From positions 1 to 14,011 of the forward strand of contig JACMKW010000410.1 of the NCBI GenBank assembly GCA_014379885.1: 14,011 nucleotides of DNA, read 5' to 3'. A program made the position numbers and the translations under genes. This document shows positions 6,278 to 12,731 of this stretch, piece after piece. Position 1 is the first letter of the stretch; each line of letters opens with the position of its first letter. The stretch comes from Rhizobacter sp. Lineage in GTDB: Bacteria; Pseudomonadota; Gammaproteobacteria; Burkholderiales; Burkholderiaceae. The notes beneath the pieces are model-generated. The model was given only the letters and a program-made list of their open reading frames with translations, had not been told where the DNA came from and ran no database searches.

Positions 6278-6829
6278 ATGACCAAGCTCTTCAACCTCAA
6301 AGCATCGCTGATCGTTGCTGCCGTGCTGGCTGCGCCACTGGCCCAGGCCGCCAACATGAACAAGGCCGACTACAAGGCCGGCAAGGAGCGCATCAGCGCT
6401 TCCTACAAGGCTGACAAAGCCACCTGCGGGCCACTCGCAGGTAACGCCAAGGACGTGTGCGTCCTGGAAGCCAAGGGCAAGGAAAAAGTCGCCAAGGCCG
6501 AGCTGGAGTACAGCTACACCGGCAAGGCGGGTGACCAAACCAAGCTGGCCAAGGCCCGTGCTGAAGCTACCTACAAGGTTGCCAAGGAAAAGTGCGACGA
6601 CTTGGCCGGCAATGCCAAGGACGTGTGCGTGAAGGAGGCCAAGGCCACCGAAACCGCGGCCCTGGCCGATGCGAAGATGGGCAAGAAGGTCGGCGAGGCC
6701 AGAACCGAAGCGGTCGACGACAAGCGTGACGCTGCATACAAGCTCGCTAACGAGAAGTGCGACGCGCTGGCCGGCGACGCCAAGAACGCTTGCGTGGCTG
6801 ATGCCAAGGCGAAGTTCGGCAAGAACTGA
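6278..6829 (+). CDS. Secreted protein with three Cys-containing tandem repeats
   Basis: A 183-residue protein with an AAAGGA site 7 nt before its ATG and a clear Sec signal peptide (about 1-24, cut after LAQA). The mature part is Lys/Ala-rich, probably helical, and contains three copies of Y-K-x2-K/N-x2-C-x2-L-A-G-x-A-K-x2-C-V-x2-A-K. They start at residues 43, 99 and 154, each with two Cys exactly 11 residues apart (50/61, 106/117, 161/172). Six regularly placed Cys in a periplasmic protein suggest one disulfide per repeat, or metal or haem contact; there is no CxxCH. I know similar proteins only as hypothetical proteins of Burkholderiales. The gene ends before a strong terminator and lies behind two GacA-like boxes, which suggests a stress-induced periplasmic role (inference). 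Confidence 0.88.
   Translation: MTKLFNLKASLIVAAVLAAPLAQAANMNKADYKAGKERISASYKADKATCGPLAGNAKDVCVLEAKGKEKVAKAELEYSYTGKAGDQTKLAKARAEATYKVAKEKCDDLAGNAKDVCVKEAKATETAALADAKMGKKVGEARTEAVDDKRDAAYKLANEKCDALAGDAKNACVADAKAKFGKN
6404..6808 (+). repeat. Three in-frame repeats coding for the Cys-pair motif
   Basis: Units lie at about 6404-6475, 6572-6643 and 6737-6808, each 72 nt (24 residues), with unit starts spaced 56 and 55 residues apart. The core coding for L-A-G-x-A-K-x2-C-V is also similar at DNA level, which points to internal duplication. The linkers between units are less alike. Confidence 0.8.
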
Positions 6830-6870
6830 CCCTGAGAGCCCGCTCGCTGAGTCATTCCACTCAGCCATGC

Positions 6871-6900
6871 AAAAGGCCCGCAGTAGCGGGCCTTTTTTTT
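6871..6900. terminator. Bidirectional intrinsic terminator
   Basis: GGCCCGC (6875-6881) and GCGGGCC (6886-6892) form a perfect 7-bp GC stem with loop AGTA, flanked by AAAA on the left and eight T on the right. It can end transcription of the secreted-protein gene on the plus strand and, with a shorter T-run, of the KaiC-like/hybrid-kinase operon on the minus strand. Confidence 0.93.
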
Positions 6901-6919
6901 GATGAGCTGCGCCGCACGC

Positions 6920-8470
6920 CTAGCGTTTTGCGCTTGCCGGCATCCAGGGCACGATGATGGCGTGCAACTGCTCGATGGCAAAAGGCTTCGCCAAGTGGGC
7001 ATCCATCCCGGCTGCCAGGCATTGCTCCACGTCGCCGCTGAACGCATTGGCCGTCAAGGCGATGACCGGGGTGCGGCGCTTGCCACCCATTCGCTCGATC
7101 TCGCGCAGCCGCGTGGTGGCCTGGTAGCCGTCCATCACAGGCATCTGGCAGTCCATCAGAACCACCTCGAACGCATCGGCGGCCAGCCGATCCAGCGCTT
7201 CCTTGCCGTCTTCGGCAACGACCACCTCCAGGCCCAGCCGTTCCAACATGGCGGTACCGATCAGGCGGTTGACGCTGTTGTCCTCAACCAGCAGAGCCCG
7301 CCCACTGAGCCGAAGGCGCTCCGCGGGAGGGAGCGACAACGGCACGGCCGCCGTCGCGCCGTGCACGCGTGGCAAGTTCAGCTCGAAACAGAAGGTTGTC
7401 CCGATGCCCAGCTTGCTCGTCACCTCCAGTTCACCGCCCATCGCGCGAACAAGCCCGCGGCTGATCGCGAGGCCCAGCCCGGTGCCGCCCAGCACACGCT
7501 CAGTCGTGTGCTCGGCCTGAACGAAGGGCTCGAAGATCTTCTCGAGCTGTGATTCGGCAATACCGGGTCCGGTGTCTGTGACCTCGAACGCCACCCGCTC
7601 GCCTTGCTCGTCGCCCTTGCCATGAACCCTCACCACCACCATGCCACTCTGCGTGAACTTCATGGCGTTGCCTACCAGGTTGATCAGCACCTGACGAATG
7701 CGCAAGGCGTCTCCCAGGCGCCATCCAGTCAGGAACGGGCTCGACTCAAGCCGCAGCTCGACGAGCTTGCTCTTTGCGGTTGACGAAAACAGCAGCGTCA
7801 CCGAGCGCACCACCGCGAGCACGTCGATGGCTTCCTGGTTGAGCTCGAACTGCCCGGCGCCAATCTTGGCAAAGTCGAGCACCTCGTTGATGACGCCCAG
7901 CAGCGCCTCGCCCGAGGTAGACGCTACGCTGATGTATTGCCGTTGTTGTTCCGTGAGCTGCGTGCCGGACAAGAGCTCCAGCGCGCCGAGCATGCCGTAC
8001 ATGGGCGTTCGTATCTCATGGCTCATGTTGGAGAGAAACTGCTCCTTGGCCCGGCCCGCTGAGAGCGCCTCGTCGCGTGCCTGCTCGAGCTCTTGGGTTC
8101 GCGCCACCACGCGCCCCTCCAGAGTCGCATTCAGCCCCGCCAAAGACTCGCGCGCGCGCCGGTCGATCAGCGCGTTGAGCTCGGCAGCCTGAGACACCTG
8201 ATCGAGCGCCTTGGTCAGCGCTTCGGCGTCCGTTTGTGCGCGAATGGCCGAAAGAACCAGTTGCTCGTTGGCTTCCACCAGCTGAGTGGCCTGGCTGCCC
8301 ACGACTTGAGGCCCATCCTTCCTCAGCAGTTGCTCCTGCATGTGGGCCAGCACCACACGCACTTGGGACGACTGCTCTTGCAGCTCGGCGAGTTCCCGAG
8401 CAGCATTGTCGAGCGAGCTGGCCTTGCCACCGAAAAGGTTTTTCACTTTGGCCCCCGTCGATCGCTGCAT
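6920..8470 (-). CDS. Soluble hybrid histidine kinase (HisKA-HATPase-REC), partner of the KaiC-like ATPase
   Basis: A 516-residue kinase without signal peptide or membrane segment. Residues 15-145 form a long coiled-coil-like region with no PAS or GAF domain I can identify. HisKA carries His151 in FLSNMSHEIRTPMYGM. The HATPase has the N-box INLVGNAMKFT (Asn268), DTGPGI, FEPFVQAE and GGTGLGLAIS. The C-terminal receiver has VEDN, phosphoacceptor Asp440 in VVLMDCQMPVMDG and Lys495 in HLAKPF. The ATG at 8470 comes 1 nt after the stop of the KaiC-like gene, with AGGAG 7 nt upstream inside that gene, so the two are translationally coupled. A longer frame to 8653 lies wholly within the KaiC-like gene. 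With no sensor domain, its input is probably the ATPase. No output regulator or Hpt protein is encoded next to it. Confidence 0.93.
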   Translation of the reverse strand: MQRSTGAKVKNLFGGKASSLDNAARELAELQEQSSQVRVVLAHMQEQLLRKDGPQVVGSQATQLVEANEQLVLSAIRAQTDAEALTKALDQVSQAAELNALIDRRARESLAGLNATLEGRVVARTQELEQARDEALSAGRAKEQFLSNMSHEIRTPMYGMLGALELLSGTQLTEQQRQYISVASTSGEALLGVINEVLDFAKIGAGQFELNQEAIDVLAVVRSVTLLFSSTAKSKLVELRLESSPFLTGWRLGDALRIRQVLINLVGNAMKFTQSGMVVVRVHGKGDEQGERVAFEVTDTGPGIAESQLEKIFEPFVQAEHTTERVLGGTGLGLAISRGLVRAMGGELEVTSKLGIGTTFCFELNLPRVHGATAAVPLSLPPAERLRLSGRALLVEDNSVNRLIGTAMLERLGLEVVVAEDGKEALDRLAADAFEVVLMDCQMPVMDGYQATTRLREIERMGGKRRTPVIALTANAFSGDVEQCLAAGMDAHLAKPFAIEQLHAIIVPWMPASAKR

Positions 8471-8471
8471 A

Positions 8472-9965
8472 TCAAGCTCCTGCTGGGCGGGTGCCAGCTC
8501 CGCGCGTATCCGCGGTTGGTTGCCGGGTCGGCCTGCCGCCCAGCAAGCCTTCCTGATCGGGCAGCATCTCACCCACATGAATACCGTCATCGCCGATGCT
8601 GAACAGGCGCAACTCGTTGGAGTGCTTGCTGGAACGAACCTTGACCACCGCAATCACCCGCAGCAGCTGGCTGTCTACTTCGATGTAGCGCTGAACAATG
8701 ATCGCGTCGGTGAGAAACGCCGTTCCGTAGGGGCTGAAGCGAAGGTCGGTGTACCTGTCTTCGAGCTCCGACGTCATCAACACGGTGACGCCAAGCCGCC
8801 CCAGCGCAGTCACCATGCGAGACATCGATTCGCGAAAGTCATCGCGAAACGTCGGTGCCAGCACGAGCTCGAAACCCGAAAGTGAATCGATCACGATGCG
8901 GCTTGCCTTGAGCCGCCGAACTTCGTTCATCAGCAGGAGAACGATCTCGTCGATCGACAGGTCTGGTGCGCGGCCGTCGACCACGCCCACACGGCCGCTC
9001 CCGATGAGCTCGGCAAGCACCGGGTCGCGCGATCGCCTGGGGCGCAGTTCGAAGGCTGCAATCACGCCTGTTTCACCGCGGCGCGCGCCCTCCGCCAGGA
9101 ACGACGCCGCCAAGATGCTTTTGCCCGAGCCGGACGGCCCGGCCACTAGCACGGAATACCCACGCGGAATACCGCCTCCCAGCATGTCGTCCAGCCCCGG
9201 CACGCCAGTCAGCGCGCGGGCCTCGATCGGCAGAACCAACGCTTCAGCAACTGTGCCCACGGCCGTTTCTGCCGGGGCAAAAACGGTGACGCCACCCGAG
9301 CTGATGCGCATGGTGTGCAAGCCTGCCATTGTCGGCTGGCCGCGCATCTTCACGACCTCCAGCTTGCGCACCATGGAGTTGCGCTGCACGCTCTGGCGCA
9401 GCACGATCAAGCCGTCGGCCACGGTGTGAACCGGGCTGGCTTCGATTTCACCGGTGTACTCACCCACCAGGAAGCTCGTGGCCTGCCAGCTCGTCATGAG
9501 CATGCTGAGCCGCTGCACAAACTGCGGGAGGATGCTGTGCGCTTGGCCGGCCGCGGTGCTTGCCAGCACCGCGGCGCGAAAAGAATCCACGAACACAAAA
9601 CCCGGCCCGCGCGTTTCCACTTCTGAGGCAATGCGTCGCAGCACGCGGTCGAGATCGCCGGTCGCAACCTCGTCTGCCAGGTCGATGAAGTAGATCGTTT
9701 CATTGATTCGCTGGCTGTCGAAGAAGTCGAACTGCTGCTGATAGCGCAGCATCTTCAGTGGCGGCTCGCCGAGTACCGTGAAAAAAAGCGCTGGTTGCTG
9801 CGCCGTGGCCAGCGCAAACATCATTTGGTGCGCGAGGGTTGTCTTGCCACAGCCCGGAGGGCCGGCGATGAGCGTGAAAGAAAACTCGGGCAACCCGCCG
9901 CCGAGCACCTCATCCAGCCCGGGCACGCCGGTGGCCAATCGTTTGATTTTTACTTTGCTCGTCAT
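8472..9965 (-). CDS. KaiC-like two-domain RecA-fold ATPase
   Basis: A 497-residue protein with two KaiC/RadA-type domains, about 5-235 and 245-465. Each begins with a G-V-P-G-L-D-x2-L-G-G-G motif. Walker A sequences are GPPGCGKT (35-42) and GPSGSGKS (276-283); Walker B residues are Asp127 (FVFVDS) and Asp360 (RIVIDS). By eye against cyanobacterial KaiC, the first-domain catalytic EE pair is Leu-Gly, the second keeps only Glu306, and the residues matching phosphosites Ser431/Thr432 are Ala416/Phe417. So it is a KaiC relative, not a clock KaiC. The tail after 465 is short and probably disordered. The ATG at 9965 overlaps the upstream gene's stop as ATGA, and the stop is 1 nt before the hybrid kinase. 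It probably senses nucleotide state or partners and signals to that kinase (inference). Confidence 0.92.
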   Translation of the reverse strand: MTSKVKIKRLATGVPGLDEVLGGGLPEFSFTLIAGPPGCGKTTLAHQMMFALATAQQPALFFTVLGEPPLKMLRYQQQFDFFDSQRINETIYFIDLADEVATGDLDRVLRRIASEVETRGPGFVFVDSFRAAVLASTAAGQAHSILPQFVQRLSMLMTSWQATSFLVGEYTGEIEASPVHTVADGLIVLRQSVQRNSMVRKLEVVKMRGQPTMAGLHTMRISSGGVTVFAPAETAVGTVAEALVLPIEARALTGVPGLDDMLGGGIPRGYSVLVAGPSGSGKSILAASFLAEGARRGETGVIAAFELRPRRSRDPVLAELIGSGRVGVVDGRAPDLSIDEIVLLLMNEVRRLKASRIVIDSLSGFELVLAPTFRDDFRESMSRMVTALGRLGVTVLMTSELEDRYTDLRFSPYGTAFLTDAIIVQRYIEVDSQLLRVIAVVKVRSSKHSNELRLFSIGDDGIHVGEMLPDQEGLLGGRPTRQPTADTRGAGTRPAGA

Positions 9966-10399
9966 GGCAGGGTGTCCTGAGCGGGCGGGCCGCCGGCGGA
10001 TTGAAGATCCCACACGGAATCCAGCAAACGTTCGCTGAGCGAGTCACCGATCAACGTCGCCAGCAACTCGGTGAAGGTATGGATGAGCGCCGCGCCTGTT
10101 TCGGCCGCATCGGCATCGCTCTGGATGGCGAGCATTGCGTGCAGCGGCGCCACGTCGATGGCCAGGGCTGAATCGACACCTTCGTGCATCTGTGCCAGCC
10201 ACGGGTAGGCTGCAAGGTTCAGGTGCAGGCTGCGCTTGTAGAGAGCGGCCACGCCACGCCGCCCAAGCACCGGGGAAAGAGCCAGGTCCAGGTCGTGCCA
10301 TACCGCGCCAATGGCGTCGGCGATCTGGCTGGCGTCTGCGTTCGTTCCGACTCTGTGAGCCAGTAATGCCGTCGCCCGCGGGTTGGTTGCACTTTGCAT
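9962..10399 (-). CDS. Uncharacterised helical protein, first gene of the KaiC-like/hybrid-kinase operon
   Basis: A 145-residue soluble protein with no signal peptide or membrane helix. It appears all-alpha, with segments IADAIGAVWHDLDLALSPVLG, VAALYKRSLHL, LHAMLAIQ and GAALIHTFTELLATLIGDSL, ending in a Pro-rich tail. I do not recognise a domain. It is not KaiB (no thioredoxin-like pattern) and has no Hpt-type HxxKG phosphotransfer motif. Its stop overlaps the ATG of the KaiC-like gene (ATGA), so the products are probably made together and may interact. The ribosome binding site before the ATG is weak (AAGG about 11 nt away). It could be a sensor or adaptor for the ATPase (inference). Confidence 0.85.
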   Translation of the reverse strand: MQSATNPRATALLAHRVGTNADASQIADAIGAVWHDLDLALSPVLGRRGVAALYKRSLHLNLAAYPWLAQMHEGVDSALAIDVAPLHAMLAIQSDADAAETGAALIHTFTELLATLIGDSLSERLLDSVWDLQSAGGPPAQDTLP

Positions 10400-10461
10400 G
10401 AGGTCAATCGCCTTGGGTCGCGGCTGAACTGGGAAGGTATGAGAGTGCCGCTGATGCGTCT

Positions 10462-10475
10462 GTGCGGTTCCGCAC
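10462..10475. repeat. Dyad GTGCGG-TT-CCGCAC upstream of the KaiC-like operon
   Basis: Perfect 6-bp arms with a 2-nt centre, about 65 nt upstream of the first gene of the operon. The loop would be too tight for a stable RNA hairpin, so a protein-binding site is more likely than a terminator. No regulator can be assigned. Confidence 0.3.
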
Positions 10476-10639
10476 GCTCAACGGGCTGCGCAGCTTGTGC
10501 AACCCATGCGCTCTGCGAACGCGGGCCAAGGGTTTAAGCATCCGCGGCTTGCTTGATCTGCGGCCCTCGGGCGCGTCGCTCATGCTTGGCTAACGCGCAA
10601 AGAGCCTTTTTTGCCTGCGATAAGGAAGAGGTTGCCCAT

Positions 10640-10651
10640 GGTTGGCCAACC
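10640..10651. repeat. 12-bp perfect palindrome GGTTGGCCAACC
   Basis: It lies between the Cys-rich membrane protein gene and the KaiC-like operon, partly echoed by GGTTG just to its left (10630-10634). It may be a binding site or chance. Confidence 0.25.
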
Positions 10652-10674
10652 CTGCGGCTAATGTGGAGGCCGCT

Positions 10675-10986
10675 TCATGAGTGCTGTTCTTGAAGGGGAG
10701 TCTTGCCGTTTGCAGGGCCACAAGCCTCGGTACTGCAAGCGTTCTCACACGCGCAGGCAGCTTGGGCTTTCTGCTTGCGATGGCGCATCCACAGGAAGAC
10801 GCCGGCTGCCAATGCGAGGGCAATGCCGCCGCAAACGACGGCGTCAACCGGCAGACCCAAGAGCAGGCCACCACCCACAGCGCCAGCGCCAACCAAGCCG
10901 GCACCGGATAGAAGTGGCAGGATCAAAGGGGCGCAGCACGCGGCACAGGCCGCTACCAGCCCCAACGTTGCGACGGATTTTTTCAT
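10675..10986 (-). CDS. Cys-rich small membrane protein, MerF/MerT-like, putative metal transport
   Basis: A 103-residue inner membrane protein. Helix 1 (about 5-42) carries Cys14, Cys17 and Cys18 followed by Pro (CAACCAP). Helix 2 (about 47-67) contains Cys52. A basic stretch RHRKQK then leads to a Cys-rich tail with Cys78, 80, 84 and 89. Two helices, a Cys pair in the first and a cytoplasmic Cys cluster are the plan of the mercuric importers MerF and MerT, but length and sequence differ, so the metal is uncertain. The ATG at 10986 has AAAGG 6 nt upstream; a TTG two codons earlier is less likely. It is divergent from a MerR-type gene and sits behind a MerR-type promoter. Handling of mercury, zinc, cadmium, lead or copper is possible. 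Confidence 0.82.
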   Translation of the reverse strand: MKKSVATLGLVAACAACCAPLILPLLSGAGLVGAGAVGGGLLLGLPVDAVVCGGIALALAAGVFLWMRHRKQKAQAACACENACSTEACGPANGKTPLQEQHS

Positions 10987-11010
10987 GCTCAAGCCTTTCG
11001 TTCGAGTTAC

Positions 11011-11040
11011 TTGATGCCGGAGGACGATCCCCGGTACAGT
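11011..11040 (+). promoter_or_regulatory. Candidate promoter of the MerR-family gene
   Basis: TTGATG (11011-11016) and TACAGT (11035-11040) are 18 nt apart. The start point would fall near 11047, next to the operator dyad, so autoregulation is expected. Confidence 0.4.
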
Positions 11041-11041
11041 G

Positions 11042-11072
11042 ACTCTAGAACCTCAAGTGACTTGAGATGCAA
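11042..11072 (-). promoter_or_regulatory. MerR-type operator-promoter for the Cys-rich membrane protein
   Basis: On the minus strand: -35 TTGCAT (11072-11067), a 19-nt spacer, then -10 TAGAGT (11047-11042). The spacer holds the perfect dyad CTCAAG-TCA-CTTGAG (11066-11052). An over-long spacer with a central dyad is the hallmark of promoters activated by DNA distortion by MerR-family proteins. Confidence 0.65.
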
Positions 11073-11096
11073 GGGGCTGCGATGCAAAGGGCAGAG

Positions 11097-11564
11097 ATGC
11101 AACACCGTTCCACCGAAACCGGATTGACCATTGGTGCGCTGGCTGAGCGCACCGGCCTGAACGTGCCGACCATCCGCTACTACGAGCAGATCGGCCTGAT
11201 CCCTGCTGCCAAGCGGCGCCCGAGTGGACACCGCTTCTACGACGGTGAGGCCGAGCAGCTGCTGACCTTCGTGCGGCACTGCCGGGACTTCGGCTTCCCG
11301 ATCGAGCAGGTGCGTGAGTTGGTTTCTCTCGCCAAGAGCGAAGAGCGGGGCTGCGTCGAAACCCGCGACGTTGCGCAGGCCCACCTGGACACGGTGCGAA
11401 CCAAACTGGCCGAGTTGCGCGCGCTGGAGCGCAGCCTGGCTCGCTTCGTCAAGTCGTGCTCAGACATGTGCGCTGGAGGCCCAGCCACCGAGTGCACGAT
11501 CTTGCAAGACATCAGTGCCGGGGTGTCGGCGGTGCGCACCGGCAAGGCCGGTTGCTGCGGCTAG
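11097..11564 (+). CDS. MerR-family metal-responsive transcriptional regulator
   Basis: A 155-residue regulator. The winged HTH covers residues 10-80 (TIGALAERTGLNVPTIRYYE and RFYDGEAEQLLTFVRHCRDFGF), followed by a long dimerisation helix. Metal-site candidates are Cys86, Cys121, Cys125 and Cys133, plus a terminal CC. The 35-residue gap between Cys86 and Cys121 equals that between the first two ligands of MerR and ZntR. The loop C-x3-C-x7-C is unlike the two-Cys loop of CueR, so Hg, Zn, Cd or Pb is more likely than Cu. Three in-frame ATGs exist. The one at 11067 abuts the operator dyad, 11082 has AGGGG 5 nt upstream, and 11097 has AAAGGG 5 nt upstream and fits the usual N-terminus best. The gene is divergent from the Cys-rich membrane protein it probably controls. 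Confidence 0.9.
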   Translation: MQHRSTETGLTIGALAERTGLNVPTIRYYEQIGLIPAAKRRPSGHRFYDGEAEQLLTFVRHCRDFGFPIEQVRELVSLAKSEERGCVETRDVAQAHLDTVRTKLAELRALERSLARFVKSCSDMCAGGPATECTILQDISAGVSAVRTGKAGCCG

Positions 11565-11608
11565 AGACGCTCAACGATCCGCATTGCGTTTGAAGCGGGG
11601 AGCCAGGC

Positions 11609-12184
11609 TCAGATGTGAAACCAGGCCAGCGCGCCGAGCGTCATGCCGATGGCGCTGACGCCGAACACCGCGTACTCCAGCCAGCGCTTCTTGGTGAGCA
11701 AGGCGATGGCCGCCATCGCGATGGCGATCTGCAGCGCCGTGGTGGCCTGGGCCCAGCGGTGGTGCTGGTGCATCTGCTCGTCGCTCTTCTTGTCCCAGTC
11801 GGTGGATTCCTTGTCGAGCTTTTCGGCCGCGAGTTTTACTTCGGCCTTCTCGGTCTTGTAGCGCTTGATCTCGTCGACGTAGAACGTTTTCTTGGCCTCG
11901 GGCGCCAGCTCGACCGCGAGCTCACTCAGGTTTTGTTTGCCGCTCTTGGCCTGGTAGTAGTTCCACTGGTTCGAGGCCTCGGTCTTCCTAATGGCGGCAT
12001 TGTTCTTGTACAGGCCCGCGTTGGCCTGTGTGGCGCCGCCCATGTAGGCGAACATGGCGCCCACCGTGGCCAGGATGGCCGTCACCACCGCCAGCTGCCC
12101 GGCCATGCCGCCCGGGTCGTGCTGGGCTGCATGCTCCATCTCGTGGTCATGCGGGCCGTGAACGTGAAAACCTCCTCCAGACAT
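11609..12184 (-). CDS. DUF4337 family membrane protein
   Basis: A 191-residue protein that begins with a Gly/His-rich segment (HVHGPHDHEMEHAAQH), followed by TM1 at about 28-49, a long charged helical domain (55-145), and two C-terminal helices at about 146-163 and 169-188. This layout, with the NQWNYYQAKSGKQNLSE motif, fits DUF4337. No function is known to me. The His-rich N-terminus could bind metal (inference). The ATG at 12184 has GAGG 8 nt upstream. It lies 10 nt after the folA stop on the same strand, so it is probably cotranscribed with folA. Confidence 0.88.
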   Translation of the reverse strand: MSGGGFHVHGPHDHEMEHAAQHDPGGMAGQLAVVTAILATVGAMFAYMGGATQANAGLYKNNAAIRKTEASNQWNYYQAKSGKQNLSELAVELAPEAKKTFYVDEIKRYKTEKAEVKLAAEKLDKESTDWDKKSDEQMHQHHRWAQATTALQIAIAMAAIALLTKKRWLEYAVFGVSAIGMTLGALAWFHI

Positions 12185-12194
12185 GGTGTGTTCC

Positions 12195-12701
12195 TCAGTG
12201 TTTGCGTTGGTAGGTGACAAAGGCGTAGCCGAAGTGGTGCGGCTCGCCGGCATGGTGTTGTTCGCGCTGGGTTTCTACAAAGTCGTCGCGGTTCCATGCG
12301 GGGAAATGAACGTCACCGTCGAAGTCTTGATCAACTTCGGTGAGCAGCATCTCGTCGAGCAAGGGCAGCGCGGCCGCAAACAGCTGTACGCCGCCGATCA
12401 CGAAAGCTTTCGGCGCGTCGCCCAGTTGAGACAAGGCCTCTTCGAGCGACGAGACGGCCACCGCGCCGTCGGCCCGCCACTCGCGGTTGTGCGTGACGAC
12501 GATGTTGATGCGCCCAGGCAGCGGCCGCGCGCGGGCGGGAAGCGACTCCCATGTTTTGCGGCCCATGATGACCGGGCAGCCGAGCGTGCTGCGCTTGAAG
12601 TGCTGCATGTCTTCGGGGATGCGAAACAGCAGGTCGTTGTTCTTGCCGATGGTGCCGTTGCGTGCCACGGCGGCAATCAGGCTGAGCGTGGGTCGTGTCA
12701 T
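12195..12701 (-). CDS. folA: Dihydrofolate reductase
   Basis: A 168-residue enzyme reducing dihydrofolate to tetrahydrofolate with NADPH, needed for thymidylate, purine and methionine synthesis. Motifs in order: LIAAVARNGTIGKNNDLLF (Met20-loop region), IPEDMQHFK with catalytic Asp31 (equivalent to E. coli Asp27), VIMGRKTWESLP (NADPH binding), PGRINIVVT, and FVIGGVQLFAAALPL. The residue matching E. coli Trp22 is Phe26, within LLFRIPED instead of the usual PWxLPxD. Family lengths of 160-170 residues agree. The ATG lacks a clear ribosome binding site. It follows the GntR regulator by 30 nt on the same strand and precedes DUF4337. Confidence 0.96.
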   Translation of the reverse strand: MTRPTLSLIAAVARNGTIGKNNDLLFRIPEDMQHFKRSTLGCPVIMGRKTWESLPARARPLPGRINIVVTHNREWRADGAVAVSSLEEALSQLGDAPKAFVIGGVQLFAAALPLLDEMLLTEVDQDFDGDVHFPAWNRDDFVETQREQHHAGEPHHFGYAFVTYQRKH

Positions 12702-12731
12702 GCGCGCGATTGTGGCAGCGAGGGGTTGGTG

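Larger units (their letters stand above)
10400..10674. other. Intergenic region upstream of the KaiC-like operon
   Basis: These 275 nt lie between two leftward genes and hold no convincing frame. The region contains two short dyads and no recognisable strong promoter or terminator. The promoter of the three-gene KaiC-like operon should be here. Confidence 0.5.

Noticed and set aside
6401..6420. CCTACA...CTGACA inside the secreted-protein gene, resembling the regulatory box
   Set aside because: The half sites are in the wrong order and spacing, and the sequence codes for the repeat.
9962..10399. The first gene of the KaiC-like operon as kaiB
   Set aside because: The sequence is predicted all-helical and longer than KaiB, with no thioredoxin-like beta-alpha-beta pattern.
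10590..10904. Minus-strand frame overlapping the Cys-rich membrane protein gene
   Set aside because: Out of frame with the supported gene and lacking a suitable start; treated as a shadow.
11599..11612. GAGCC-A-GGCTC dyad as a terminator between the MerR and DUF4337 genes
   Set aside because: A one-base centre cannot form a loop without unpairing the stem, and no T-run follows.
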